Positions 1 to 11,151 of a stretch of 64,000 nucleotides of DNA are shown piece by piece. Origin of the DNA: Rutstroemia sp. NJR-2017a BVV2 (Eukaryota; Ascomycota; Leotiomycetes; Helotiales; Rutstroemiaceae); contig NJPS01000076.1 in the NCBI GenBank assembly GCA_002946415.1, positions 558,001-622,000 on the forward strand, given 5' to 3'. A model generated the notes under the pieces. That model saw only the letters and a program-made list of their open reading frames with translations, was not told the origin of the DNA and did no database searches. The position numbers and the translations under genes are program-made. The stretch's first letter is position 1; every line of letters begins with the position of its first letter.

Positions 1-3000
1 AATCACCAGTTTCAGAATTTGGCGATCTTCGACGTCATGCAAGTTCCCGGCAGCAGCATCGACGAAGCATCGTACTCGGTACAGGAACATTGTCACCTCG
101 GAGACAGGAGTCACCAGTTCGGATGCCACCCCCTTCTTCTCCTTTGCGAATTTCGAAGCCCCGCGGGCTCCCGATTGCGCACGAGGGAGTTGTTTCTCCG
201 ACACAATCCCCAATGCTTCCTGGTAGTGAGTTCAGTTCACCAGCCTTAGTTGCGTCACACCATCGACGCCAATCTTCGACTGCCGGCTCCGATCCCCGGC
301 CACCACCGTCTCCTCGTCTTGCCTCAGTCAGTGCTCCACAAGCACGTGCTGTACCCCCTTCGATCAAGGATTTTGAAATCATTAAGCCAATCAGCAAAGG
401 TGCATTTGGAAGCGTTTATCTATCAAAGAAGAAGTCGACTGGAGACTACTTTGCTATCAAGGTTCTGAAGAAGGCTGATATGGTTGCCAAGAATCAAGTT
501 ACCAATGTCAAAGCTGAAAGGGCTATCATGATGTGGCAAGGGGAGAGCGATTTTGTTGCAAAGCTTTACTGGACTTTCTCAAGCAAAGATTATCTGTATC
601 TTGTCATGGAATATCTCAATGGTGGAGATTGTGCGTCTTTAATCAAAGTTCTTGGAGGCCTTCCAGAAGACTGGGCTAAGAAATACCTTGGTGAGGTTAT
701 TCTTGGCGTAGAGCACCTGCATAATCGAGGGATTGTTCATCGTGATCTCAAACCGGACAATCTTTTGATTGACCAGAAAGGTCATCTGAAGTTGACCGAT
801 TTTGGGCTATCGAGAATGGGATTGATTGGCCGCCAAAAGCGAGTTCTGAATAGCGCAGCAAATGAGTCAGCCCCAGATCTACTCAAGCAAGGTCCATTCG
901 CACGCGCAACTTCGATGACATCTTCTCGTGCCTCATCATTCGATTTTCCAGGACACCATTCACCCGGCTCTACTCCTCAAATCACGGCTGATATGGCAGG
1001 TGGTCTAGGAACACCATCTTACTTCAATCTCAGCCGAGAAAATACGATTCACAAAGACAAGGACTCTCGACGCACGTCTGGCCACAGGAGTGACAGCGGT
1101 AGTAGCGATGCACTGACATCTATGTTCAATGCGTTCTCTCTGAACGATAACCAAGGTCAACATCTGCTCAATCAGCGACGAACACCCATTGAAGAAATGA
1201 GTGAAAATGAAGCCAACGGAACTGCATCTCCTGATCTCTTCCTTCAGCCCATTACCAGTCATGGTTCCGAGCCTAGACACAGTACGCCTCCACAGTCAAG
1301 TATGATGCCACCCCCGATGGCATTATTTGATCCCGACGATAGCAACCGCCGCTTTGTCGGTACACCTGACTATCTTGCCCCGGAAACTGTGAATGGTCTT
1401 AGTCAAGATGAGATGAGCGATTGGTGGTCTGTAGGCTGTATTATGTTTGAGTTCATCTACGGATATCCACCATTCCATGCCAACACACCTGACGAAGTTT
1501 TCGAGAACATTCTTGCTCGACGGATCTCGTGGCCAGATGAGGCGGACGTCGATGTCTCCCCGGAGGCCAAAGATTTGATGAATAAACTTTTGTGCCTAGA
1601 TCCTCACGATCGTCTTGGTGCTAACAAGGAGGACAAATATCCCTCCGGTGGAACTGAGATCAGGAGTCATCCTTGGTTCGACGGTATTGAATGGGACAAA
1701 TTGCTCGAAGACGATGCGCAATTTGTTCCTGCTCCTGAAAATCCTGAAGATACAGAGTACTTTGATTCACGCGGCGCTACTTTGCAGTCTTTTGCGGAGG
1801 AAATGGAGGATCAAACATCTCCTCAGCATGCAACTCCCGGCGCTGAGTATCCTGAGCGCCCCCACGATGCTTTATCTCGAGTTCGGAGTCAGGTCAACAA
1901 CATGAAGCGTAATTTGATGCCGCTGCACATTCCACCTCACGTTCGGGACATGAAGAGCCGACGTCTGAGTGAACCCGTAGTCGCTGATGATTTCGGCAGT
2001 TTTACGTTCAAGAATCTACCAGTTCTAGAGAAAGCAAATAAGGATGTTATCCAGAAATTACGAGCCGAAGCAATGGCTGCTCAAAGTAAGCCGACTGTCG
2101 TTAGTCCTGGTGCTGGTAGTGGAAACGGCAACCTTGTCACGTCACCTGTCCCAGCTCTAGAGGGCAGTCCGATATTGCCTATGCCGATCCAACGAACGTT
2201 GTCAAATGCTAAAGCTGCCGCGCGGCCATCCTCTCCATCTGGACTGAGCCAAGCGAATTCATCGCCCAGCAGAGCCTCACAACCATCATCACCTCTATTG
2301 GTTTCATTCATTGCTGGTCAAAATGGTGATTCCAGAAGAAAGACTTCCAGCAACTCTTCTAGTTTGTCGCATCAATCCAACAATTCACTTGCACCGCCTG
2401 GCAATGTGCCGGAAGCTCCACGAGTCTCTGGACTCCAAAAATCTAGTAGCTCGGCTGCTTCATCACCAATCAAGACACGTGGGTCAGCACCACCGCCACT
2501 CTCATTGTCATCCCCTTCTAGGACAGCACCGCGACAAGGTAGTGGTAACTCCTCAACTACCAGAGCTCGATCACAAACAGTTGGGTCGCAAGAAGGAAGC
2601 CCTCTTGCATCAGGAGAATTCCTTTCACATCGAAAACGGCGAAGTCAGGTATTTGACATGTCTCCATCATCTTCGGACAATGAGGGCGATAAAGCAAATG
2701 CTTTACTTCGTGTTCAACGCCGTCGCCAGAGTTCCCGACGTATGTCCCAAATAACTTTGGCCGATGGTCCTACTTTCCGGCCGCTGGATGTCCTCATTTG
2801 CGAGGACCATCCAGTGTCGCGCATGGTCATGGAGAAATTATTGGAAAAACTGCGATGCCGCACTGTCACTGTATCGAACGGAGCTGAAGCAATGCGCTAT
2901 GCCATCAGTGACATCAAGTTTGACATAATCATGATGGAATTCAAACTACCACAAATCAATGGAGCCGATGTTGCTAGGATGATTCGGGATACCAAGAACG

Positions 3001-3938
3001 CCAACTCCCAGACTCCCATAGTTGCCATCACGGGATATCTCAAAGAATTACAAGCGCCTCACCAGTTTGATGCACTCATTGAGAAGCCGCCCACAACCTC
3101 AAAACTCACTGAGGTCATGTGCCGACTGTGTCAGTGGAAAGCACCAATACCAGGGATGACCATGTCTCCAGCATACCCTCCGCCTTCTGGTCTTCGCCAA
3201 GAGAGTCTGCGGCTTGAGGATAGTCCAACGTCTGGCTCTTCAGGTTACACACATATGGCAGGCAGTAGCTTCAGAGGATCGAGTCGTGAGGATTCTATTA
3301 GTTCAAGTCTTTTTGGCGACTCAGAATCACTTGTGAATGATGATGTACCTGTTGTTATCAACAGAAGACCTACTGGAGACTGGGATGAGACGGGCTTGGG
3401 AATCTGCAAGGACATCAATCTGATGGAAATGAACGAGACGCCAAAAGCACCACCTCAACTGCATTCCGAAAAATCTGCACCTGCCCGCATCGAACACAAG
3501 AGCCTTCTGCACCAACGGTCATCAGATAAGATGAGGGCAAAGCGTGAAAGTATGGAGAAACATCGCCATGAGTGCGCTGAGTCTGGGGATGATGAAGATG
3601 AGGTATTAGGCGATGTTGCGGTGCGAGTGAAAACTAGCCCCAAAAGCAATGCAAGCAAGGAAAGACATCGCGGTTCTAAACTTGGCACAGAAATGATGCG
3701 GACCAACAGCCGTGGAAGCGTTGTCTCAGGTACCGAGGTATTGAGCTCTGACAGTATCGAACCTCCTCCCACTGTGACAGAAGAGCAAGCTCCGGCGTCG
3801 GGTGCTTCTGGTGGTGCCTCGACACCACCTGATGTCTATGGCGTCAGTAGCCCCGAAGTATCCAAAATTGACTTGAACGAAACACCAAAACCATCAGAAT
3901 CACAGTCTTCGTTTTTGGATGAAGAACCAACCCCTTGA
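1..3938 (+). CDS. rim15: Rim15/Greatwall-type protein kinase with C-terminal receiver domain (5' end outside window)
   Basis: The reading frame is open from base 3 to the TGA at 3936-3938, so the gene enters from the left and its N-terminal part (a PAS-type region in this family) is missing. The AGC-type kinase domain begins near base 369. It shows a GAFG glycine loop, the AIK lysine, HRDLKPDN, DFGLS, then an insertion of roughly 170 residues before GTPDYLAPE near 1360; this split between subdomains VII and VIII marks the Greatwall/Rim15 group. A long Ser/Pro-rich linker follows, then a response-regulator receiver domain at about 2775-3130 with the acidic CEDH motif and the late Lys (IEKP), but Glu (codon 2937-2939) where the phosphoacceptor Asp is expected. 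Rim15 kinases control entry into quiescence and stress responses downstream of PKA and TOR. Family assignment is secure; regulation here is inferred from the family. Confidence 0.95.
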   Translation, partial: SPVSEFGDLRRHASSRQQHRRSIVLGTGTLSPRRQESPVRMPPPSSPLRISKPRGLPIAHEGVVSPTQSPMLPGSEFSSPALVASHHRRQSSTAGSDPRPPPSPRLASVSAPQARAVPPSIKDFEIIKPISKGAFGSVYLSKKKSTGDYFAIKVLKKADMVAKNQVTNVKAERAIMMWQGESDFVAKLYWTFSSKDYLYLVMEYLNGGDCASLIKVLGGLPEDWAKKYLGEVILGVEHLHNRGIVHRDLKPDNLLIDQKGHLKLTDFGLSRMGLIGRQKRVLNSAANESAPDLLKQGPFARATSMTSSRASSFDFPGHHSPGSTPQITADMAGGLGTPSYFNLSRENTIHKDKDSRRTSGHRSDSGSSDALTSMFNAFSLNDNQGQHLLNQRRTPIEEMSENEANGTASPDLFLQPITSHGSEPRHSTPPQSSMMPPPMALFDPDDSNRRFVGTPDYLAPETVNGLSQDEMSDWWSVGCIMFEFIYGYPPFHANTPDEVFENILARRISWPDEADVDVSPEAKDLMNKLLCLDPHDRLGANKEDKYPSGGTEIRSHPWFDGIEWDKLLEDDAQFVPAPENPEDTEYFDSRGATLQSFAEEMEDQTSPQHATPGAEYPERPHDALSRVRSQVNNMKRNLMPLHIPPHVRDMKSRRLSEPVVADDFGSFTFKNLPVLEKANKDVIQKLRAEAMAAQSKPTVVSPGAGSGNGNLVTSPVPALEGSPILPMPIQRTLSNAKAAARPSSPSGLSQANSSPSRASQPSSPLLVSFIAGQNGDSRRKTSSNSSSLSHQSNNSLAPPGNVPEAPRVSGLQKSSSSAASSPIKTRGSAPPPLSLSSPSRTAPRQGSGNSSTTRARSQTVGSQEGSPLASGEFLSHRKRRSQVFDMSPSSSDNEGDKANALLRVQRRRQSSRRMSQITLADGPTFRPLDVLICEDHPVSRMVMEKLLEKLRCRTVTVSNGAEAMRYAISDIKFDIIMMEFKLPQINGADVARMIRDTKNANSQTPIVAITGYLKELQAPHQFDALIEKPPTTSKLTEVMCRLCQWKAPIPGMTMSPAYPPPSGLRQESLRLEDSPTSGSSGYTHMAGSSFRGSSREDSISSSLFGDSESLVNDDVPVVINRRPTGDWDETGLGICKDINLMEMNETPKAPPQLHSEKSAPARIEHKSLLHQRSSDKMRAKRESMEKHRHECAESGDDEDEVLGDVAVRVKTSPKSNASKERHRGSKLGTEMMRTNSRGSVVSGTEVLSSDSIEPPPTVTEEQAPASGASGGASTPPDVYGVSSPEVSKIDLNETPKPSESQSSFLDEEPTP

Positions 3939-5421
3939 GCACCATTAGCGGCATCGAATCCTGGTGGCGATTATCTTGGCGCCGCAGATAAAGATGACCG
4001 GTGATACTATGATACTATGATACATTATACTTTTCTTTTCTATTCAATGTCATATTATTTGCCTCTGGATGGCACACACTTTTTCAAAGAACCTTTTGTT
4101 TTCATTCATAATCTTTTCCGAGCATTACAGGCTTGGAATCTTACAGTAGCCGATTCATGATTGAAGCGCGGCGTTTGGTTCGGGTTAGGGATCAAGCATA
4201 CCACATGGCGTTGTGCTTTTTTGCCATTTTGTCCCCCTTTCTGCTATTTGCAATCTGCGCAACTTGGCGAGCGAAGAATTCTCTTATCGGTTTACATACA
4301 AGCAAACTCTTCGGTTCTACTATTACACTGTTTCAAAATTCAAAGGTGGAAAGCAGAAAGCAAAAAGCAAGAAGGCAGCAAAAAAATATAGGAAAACCAA
4401 TTGGTTGAGTTTATTGTCTTTTTTTCATGGAGGGGGAGGATAATCCATTAGGCCGGTAATGCCTAGGAATTCGTTCGTTTGGGATACTCAATACTACGTC
4501 CCACGTTTCCTTTCATTTGTACATGAACCTTGTTCATTTGTTTTACTTACTTGTTACTACCTTCTTATGCCTGAGATTGAAGATATGCTACTTCTTCCAG
4601 CTGAAAATTTACGAGGTGTTGGAGATGGATGGAATGTGATGTGAATGAGATTACCCAAGGGCTGGGTTTCTACAGGAATCATGAGCCAAGAAGGGTGAGA
4701 GATTGATTTGGATGGGATGGGAAGATGGCCGCGAGCAAAGAAGGAAAAGTGTGAACTGGGAGAGGGGATGGAGAGAAATATGTAAGATTTTTTTTTTCAC
4801 CGGGGCTACCTACTTATTGGCGCAAACGCATACATGCACGCATATATTGCAGAGCACGGATGGGCTTGCTGTGTGGCGAGCGAGAGGGATATGATAAAAG
4901 AGCTTACCCGCGCGTTTTGACTTGGATCTGATGTGATGTGTGTGCTGGTGATTGTATGTGTTTGTTTGAGTAATCGGGTGATTGTATTGTGTGAGGTTAT
5001 GCTATGCGATTCAGCGTCGGAGTATGGAGTGAGTGGGTGAGTGATTGGCAGACAGTGAGTGAGAGGAATAGGGAGCTGTATGTATAGGCCCAAAGGGAGG
5101 TGTTTGAGCTCTATAGATTGTTTCTTTCCCACTTCACCTAGATTACTGTTGATTAGGAGTTTGATGTAAGTATAGGGATGAGAAATATAATGTGATTCCG
5201 AGAAATGAAACCGAGTATAGACCTTGAACACTTAATGCACATTCAGATTGATTTGTCCCGGAAATAGACTTCAGATTGGTACTCTTTCGCAGTATCAGAT
5301 CGATTGATATACATCAGGGTATCCGAACTCCCTCCCACCTAACCAATCCCAGACCAAGAACTTTTGGACCCTACCCTATCCCATTCCCATTCTATCACCC
5401 AGCACCCACTCGGCCCCTCTC
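3939..5421. other. Intergenic region, no gene seen
   Basis: This holds the 3' flanks of the kinase gene and of the convergent SPC2 gene. An 8-bp GATACTAT tandem lies at 4003-4023, and about 4920-5060 is GT-rich simple sequence. The open frames here have low-complexity translations and no splice-supported extension. Confidence 0.6.
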
Positions 5422-6192
5422 TCAAGCCTTCTTACCCCTCTTCTTCGCCCCATTTCCCTTCGTATCCGCGCCCGAACTCTCTAATGCCCCCATATCACTA
5501 CTCTCTCTCAAAAACGCCTCCCACTTCTCATCCGTACTCTGCGCCGGCTTCCCCTCCTCCTTGCCATCCTTCTCCTTCTTCACCACCCTCTTCTGATCCA
5601 CGGCCCCCACTACCGCAATATTACTAGCCACCATCTCCTGAAACGGCTGCACCACAAAATGACCCTTCTCATCAAACCACTCCCTAAACGGCTTCCTCAA
5701 CGTCCTCTCCTCCACCGGCTTCCCGCTTCTTCCCTTCCCCGCATCATAGATCTTAAAACTCAGATTATAAATCGGCACATGTTTTTTCGTCTTGGTGGAG
5801 ATCTCGATTATATGTTTTTTATCAGGCGTCGTCCCGATATAAATTATCCCCTTCTCGATATAGAAGATCCAGAACGTGAGGACCGAGTTTAGGACAAAGT
5901 AGATCAGGACTGCGATCGCGGTGTAGGATTTCGTTGCGTCGAAGCCGTAGGTGTAGTCCCAGCCGAAACAGGCGGCGCACACGAGGAAGGAGGTGTAGCC
6001 GATGGCCAGACGCGTGTCCGAGAGGGTGTGGGATTGCGTGAATTTGAGGGAGTTGAGGTAGGTGGGGAGGGCGTCGTCGGTGGTGTTTTTGAGGTCTGAG
6101 GGGTGGGTTAGCTTGCGGGTTGGCTGAGACAACTTGATATGTAGGATATACTTACCAGGTAATGAATGAACGGATATCCTTTCGACAGCCAT
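5422..6192 (-). CDS. SPC2: Signal peptidase complex subunit 2
   Basis: Complement of join(5422..6095, 6156..6192), 236 residues. The 60-nt intron has a GTAAGT donor and CAG acceptor; removing it gives an N-terminus running straight into DLKNTTDDALP, a segment expected in fungal Spc2. Two adjacent hydrophobic segments follow, around IGYTSFLVCAACFGW and AIAVLIYFVLNSVLTFWIF, forming the membrane hairpin; the C-terminal part is a charged cytosolic domain with a lysine-rich tail. Spc2 is a non-catalytic ER subunit that supports signal-peptide cleavage and contacts with the translocon. It is transcribed away from EMC3, with 258 bp between the two starts. Confidence 0.92.
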   Translation of the reverse strand: MAVERISVHSLPGKYILHIKLSQPTRKLTHPSDLKNTTDDALPTYLNSLKFTQSHTLSDTRLAIGYTSFLVCAACFGWDYTYGFDATKSYTAIAVLIYFVLNSVLTFWIFYIEKGIIYIGTTPDKKHIIEISTKTKKHVPIYNLSFKIYDAGKGRSGKPVEERTLRKPFREWFDEKGHFVVQPFQEMVASNIAVVGAVDQKRVVKKEKDGKEEGKPAQSTDEKWEAFLRESSDMGALESSGADTKGNGAKKRGKKA

Positions 6193-6450
6193 GATTAATG
6201 TCTATTCTTCCTGCTCAGAGGAAATTGGTAGGAATAGAAAATGTTGCGACAGATCGCATAATATGTACCTAGCATGTAGGTAGTCAAGGCGAACGTGTCT
6301 TGTTGAAGCTCTCGGAACGAACCGAATTTAGCGTGGAAAGCCACATTTGGTGTACTGTCAGCAACGACCTCTGTTGAAATTATTCTACCTTTGCGACAAC
6401 CCCTCCTCTACACCTCGCACCACTGGCATAGCTTTATATTTATCGCAAAC
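6193..6450. promoter_or_regulatory. Shared intergenic promoter region of SPC2 and EMC3
   Basis: A 258-bp gap separates the two divergent ATGs. Two ER membrane-protein biogenesis genes sit head to head, so both promoters must lie here or overlap the neighbouring gene. I see no specific binding site I can name with confidence. Confidence 0.5.
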
Positions 6451-7446
6451 ATGGCACAAGTACCTGTGCAGACGATTCATCGGGATCCCCAGTTATTGTG
6501 AGCTGAAGCCATCGCTCTTTGATGAGGGTTAAACTGACAGAATCACAGCTACTGGATCCTGATACCCATCACTGTCGTCATGGTACATAGCTCACCTCTT
6601 CCCCAATGTAACTAATCTAACCTCCCTCAAGATCCTAACTGGTGTCCTCCGCCATTATGCCACCGTTCTCATGGCTACAACCCCCAAAAAGCAAGAACTC
6701 CCCGCCATCCGCGAGCAGCGCTCCCTCCTCCGGGGCGTCAACCTCCGCTCCAACGCGCACGTCCTCACCCCGCAAGCTTTCCAGACTCGTAAAGACTATC
6801 TCGTGCAGGCGTTCGAAGAAGGGAAGTTCTTGAAAGAGCCAGAGAAAAAGGGTCAGGCGGCGCCGAATCCTATGACGGACCCTGCAGCTATGGAGGGTAT
6901 GATGGGTATGATGAAGGGGAATATGGCGATGATTATCCCGCAGACGTTGATTATGGGGTGGATTAATGCGTTCTTTAGTGGTTTTGTTATTAGTGAGTTT
7001 TATCCTGATGTTTTGTGCCGTTATGGGTGGGGTGCTAACCCGGGATACAGTTCGATTGCCGTTTCCTTTGACGATTAAGTTTAAGAGCATGTTGCAAGCT
7101 GGCGTGGCTACGAAAGATATGGATCCCCAATGGATGTCGTCTATTTCGTGGTATGTGCTGTGTATCTTTGGGTTGCAGTCGGTCTTCAATTATCTTCTGG
7201 GTAGCGACAATGGTAAGCTTATCCCTCTGTATGGCCTCCGAAGTGGGATACTGACTAGATCTAGCTGCAAGTCAGATGGCTCAACAGATGGGCCAGATGG
7301 GTCCTGGTGCGGGTGCAAATATGTTCGGACCTGGTGTTGATCCTGATAAGCAATTCCAAGGTGAAGCTGAGAATCTGGCGGTGTTGGCTCATAAGAGCAC
7401 CCTAGAGGGTGTAGAGGAGAGACTGCTGCAGACTGTTAAGGTGTAG
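6451..7446 (+). CDS. EMC3: ER membrane protein complex subunit 3
   Basis: Join(6451..6497, 6549..6582, 6632..6992, 7051..7212, 7265..7446), 261 residues, with four introns of 49-58 nt. All junctions keep frame and restore the expected Emc3 order: a short N-terminus ending in FYWILIP, a first membrane helix, a basic region, a Met/Gly-rich loop, a helix around IIPQTLIMGWINAFFSGF, the PFPLTIKFKSMLQ segment, the W-S-S-I-S-W-Y helix, and a soluble tail. Emc3 is the Oxa1/YidC-superfamily insertase core of the EMC, which inserts tail-anchored and polytopic proteins into the ER membrane. The length is typical (about 250-260). Exon 1 is only 47 nt and exon 2 only 34 nt, so automated predictions may miss the start. 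Confidence 0.95.
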
Positions 7447-7886
7447 ATGAACAAAGTAGAGAGTGACCATGTTGAATAGAAATTCTCTGTCGAAGTCGGC
7501 GGAACTGCCCGTACATAATGCGTGTATGATATACTCACATATAATTGGCGGAGGCAGCAAAACTACATGTGTAATCCCAATGAGGGATCCAAATTCTGTA
7601 TATGCTTTATGCTATATGTACCATCATACTGTCACTTTATCATTATTTCAGATCCTAGGTGGAAGGTCATCGCGGATTGAACGATTTAACCATGGCCCCG
7701 TGCCTTCCATATCCATCCTCGCTTACACCAAGTGTCTTCCAATTCTTCTGTGCAAAATACTTCGTCCTGGCAATTTCATCTTCATCTTTCATCTTTCTCC
7801 AAGCCATCCTTAATCTTCCCCCATCTATCTCAACATATACTCCCACTTTTACGAATTGTGTCGGTCCCAGCTTGTCCATCTTCACA
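7447..7886. other. Intergenic region, no gene seen
   Basis: 3' flank of EMC3 and upstream region of the BTB gene. It contains a pyrimidine-rich stretch (about 7690-7880) typical of fungal promoters and 5' UTRs. Nothing else stands out. Confidence 0.5.
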
Positions 7887-9096
7887 ATGCCTCCTAAGAC
7901 TACGGTGAACACCGATGTACCTCGTCCGCGTTTTCAACTGCCCGGTCGTTCAAACATCACTCGGTCAACTTCTACTCGTCCAGATACCCCCCGTCCACGG
8001 TCCCCTGAGTTAGTAAATGGTTTTCACCATATTCTAATCCAAGAAGCCGAGAAAGAAGGAGAGGGATTATCCAAAACTGGTGGGAGGGTATACATGAGAT
8101 GTCTTTAACGTGGTGCAATACCAATGACTGACAGAAATCACAGGTCGTCGAAAGACCAATCAGCCTTAGCTCCGATGAAGAATATGAGGATGATCTTTTC
8201 ATCTCGTCTCCAGATGAATCTTGGCGAACTAAGCTTCGGGAGCTGGATATCGTCAAGGCGGACGGGACCCTTATTAAGAATGCGGACGACAAGACCAAAT
8301 CTCCTCTTAAACGTAAGGCAAAGGAACTAGACATGCGTCCCCATAAGAAAGAACGACTCATAAGGTAAGTTTGGATCCGACTTTCTCATGAGCCCTATTT
8401 CGATTATCACTATTGACATTTCTAAGATCATTCGGAGAGGTTGTCACTCTGCTTGTTGGAAAGAATGCCACAAAACTTATCATTCACAAAGATATGCTTT
8501 GTGCCGCTAGCCCATTCTTCGAAGCTGCTTGCAAGCCCGAATGGCAAAGCGCGAATGAATGCGTCGTCACCTTGCCTGAAGACGACCCGAAGGTGGTTAA
8601 GATTCTGCTGAACTGGGTTTACGAGAATGTGATTCGTGTTCCAGTGCTCGACTTCGCCCATGATGCATCTCCCCTCAGTAGTGCTAGCGGCTTACTTCTA
8701 AAGCTCTATGTTCTCGGAGACAAGTATCAGATGCCTACGCTGCAGAACGATACTATTGATGTTCTTGGAAGCCGCTTTTTCCGGGACAAAGGATATGGAT
8801 GGCAACTTATGAATTATGCTTGCAAGGAAACTTCGGAAACTGGCCCGTTGCGCCTATTCCTCGTGAAGTTCGCCATAAGCAACTGGTCGCCCGATAAGTT
8901 AGAGTCTTACAAAACTCACCTGTGCCCTGAATTCACGCACAGCATGGCTGTTGAGCTTCTAAAATGCACGTCCACACCAAGAACTGTTGATTCTTTCGAT
9001 GAAGTATATCAAGGCACTTTTTGTACCTTGTTTCACCGCCACGACTCGACTCTCAAGGCGAAGTGCAAGTCACTGAAGAGATTGGGCTTTTTTTAG
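7887..9096 (+). CDS. BTB/POZ-domain protein
   Basis: Join(7887..8087, 8144..8364, 8427..9096), 363 residues. Both introns have GTATAC/GTAAGT donors and CAG/AAG acceptors, and the frame is kept. The first 140 residues are polar, rich in Pro, Arg, Ser and acidic clusters. The BTB fold starts at GEVVTLLVGKNA and continues through the typical I-H-K-DMLCAASPFFEAA helix, LPEDDPKVVKILLNWVY, and the helical LYVLGDKYQMPTLQN segment. Such fungal proteins are usually dimerisation or Cul3-adaptor modules, but no Kelch, MATH or zinc-finger partner domain is visible, so the specific role is unknown. The domain call is secure; the start is chosen from the first ATG that splices in frame. Confidence 0.85.
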
Positions 9097-9644
9097 TCTC
9101 AGTAAATAGGACTAATATGTAACTCTTTGCAACAGAAGCTTGTGTTGTTTAATATCATGGTGGCTTACTCTACAAATTTCTTAGGTACTGAGTAGGAGCA
9201 CAGACTAGTGGATGGCTATCTTATTGCACATTTGGCTGGTGTTGTTGGGAAAATGGGATACTATATGATCAAGGCATCGAGCAATGGCTGAGCAGCTGCG
9301 TTCCCTGAGTGTCCATATATTAGATATACACTTTGCTATATAATCTATAATCTCACTACGAGATCAGTCGCTCACAATGGCACCTTTCTCATCTCAACGT
9401 GGAAAGCTTTTGAAAATAAGCCTGTTTGCTTCATGGTGACTTGAAGAGCTAAGCGACCAATACAAGTCTCGTGCGACCTCAGTAATATCCAGGAATAACA
9501 AGTTGAAGTTGTGCCTTACAGATTTCAGAGTTCCTATTCATATCGCCGTCCAGCATGGACCCGAGGAAGCCTCCGGTCAAAACAATTTTCTTGCCCTAAC
9601 TCCAAACACCCGATATTCTCCAGCCAATACAGAGTTATTACTTA
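9097..9644. other. Intergenic region between convergent genes
   Basis: This is the 3' flank of the BTB gene and of RPF2, which converge here. No coding exon or structured element is apparent. Confidence 0.5.
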
Positions 9645-10679
9645 TCATGCCTTCTTCGTCTTCTTCGCGGGCTCGTCCTCACTGACCATAGTAATGTCCT
9701 CGCCCGCATCATCGTCAACCACGTCTCTGCTCCTCTTCAGGCCCTTCATCTTCCTTGTCTGTAGCTCCTTCAGATCCTGCTTGCCCAAGTGGATCCTTCC
9801 GATCTTATCACCCATGATATCTGTGCTAATATTCTTCTTCGGCCTCTCCGCACTGCCCTTAGTTCTCTTCAATGCCTCCTTCATGATCGCCTCATCACCC
9901 TCCTTAACTCTCCCCACTCTGAAATCCATTCTTGGCCCCATCTCCTCAACCTCCACTCTTGGTAACTTCTGTCCACTCTTCTTCGTCCTTATCAAATAAA
10001 CCCTCAAGTGAATCTTTGGTTTCTCCTCCTCCCCATCCACACTATCCCTTGCGGAGATACTTACAATATACTGCAAGCCCTCCACATCCACCTTATCCGC
10101 CGGCTCGCCCTTGAAGAAATCCAAGAACATAGACTTGGCCAACGTATATTCATCCTGCACCGGGTTCTCGAACGGCGTCCCCGAAAACACAACCATGGGC
10201 TTCAATCCCACCGCACACTTCTTATTCTTGAACTGCGCCAACGTCCGGAAACTATCGGGGTCCAGATACAGCTCTAGCATATCCAGAACCTTGTAGTTGA
10301 ACATGCGTACGAATGTGATGGCATGCGGGCGCTTCTTGCTCGAAGATCCGAATACCATTATCGAGGCGTCGTTCTTCTCGGCAAAGAATTCGAGAGAGGC
10401 GGGATCGTCGAATGGGTGGATGTCATTCTTTTTAGTGAACTTTTTGGCAAGTGGTAGGTGCAGGGTATGTAGGTCGGTGAGACAGTCTTGGGTTATTTGG
10501 GAACATGTGGTGTAGCGGAGGAAGAGCGCGGTTTTGGGGTTTTCGACGGGTTTGGGAGCACGTTTAGTGAGCGCTCTTTTGCTGCGCGCATTGCGGGGTT
10601 TTCTGGAATTCAGTGTCAGTTTAGTGAATGATAGTATAGTTTAGAGACGATTGATAGGTACTTACATTTGTCGCAACAT
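9645..10679 (-). CDS. RPF2: Ribosome biogenesis factor Rpf2 (Brix domain)
   Basis: Complement of join(9645..10602, 10666..10679), 323 residues. Exon 1 codes only MLRQ plus part of the next codon; the 63-nt intron (GTAAGT...CAG) leads into KPRNARSKRAL. The Brix domain spans about residues 30-230, with landmarks GSSSKKRPHAITFVRMFNY and GLKPMVVFSGTPFE; a Lys-rich nuclear/nucleolar tail follows. Rpf2 with Rrs1 recruits the 5S RNP into 60S precursors. The length fits the family (about 310-350). The tiny first exon means a naive start inside exon 2 would remove the N-terminus. It is divergent from the PXMP4-like gene. Confidence 0.94.
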
Positions 10680-11151
10680 GGTGGTTGATGTTACGGAGTG
10701 ATTATGAGGTAGATGGTGGATTGAAGTTATCGCCAAAAGCCTTCCATAAATTCGAAACTTTTTTTTGCGACCCCGATAATCGATAAAAGCACTAGCGGCC
10801 GGTTCTTCGAGGCAAATACACTTTCTATGCCTGAGGCATAACTGCCCAGATTTCAATAGCTTCACATGCAAAATGCGTGAAGGCAAGCCACACTACAGGG
10901 GTGAGCTTAGTCTGTGGGGTAGTAGGTTATTTGAAGAATACCCGAATTCATGTGCAAATGCCGAGCTTCATTCCTAAACAACTACATCTTTACCAACCTC
11001 AATTTTGTGTATTTGGATTTGAGCAATTAAAAGGAGGAACCAGTCGCCAACAGATGACAAAGAGGATATAGGATTGAACTCTATCTGCTCTTGGGAGGAC
11101 ATTGCGTGGGACGCAGCAACTTGCCGAGGTTCATTTCCTTAAGCCGGCTAG
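10680..11151. promoter_or_regulatory. Divergent promoter region of RPF2 and the PXMP4-like gene
   Basis: 472 bp lie between the two starts. A T-run follows GAAAC at about 10757-10768, and the rest is mixed sequence. No gene is seen; assignment as promoter rests on gene orientation only. Confidence 0.45.

Noticed and set aside
4806..5231. A 141-codon minus-strand frame rich in Thr, His, Ser and Ile
   Set aside because: It is a translation of GT-rich simple sequence, with no family features and no neighbouring splice support.
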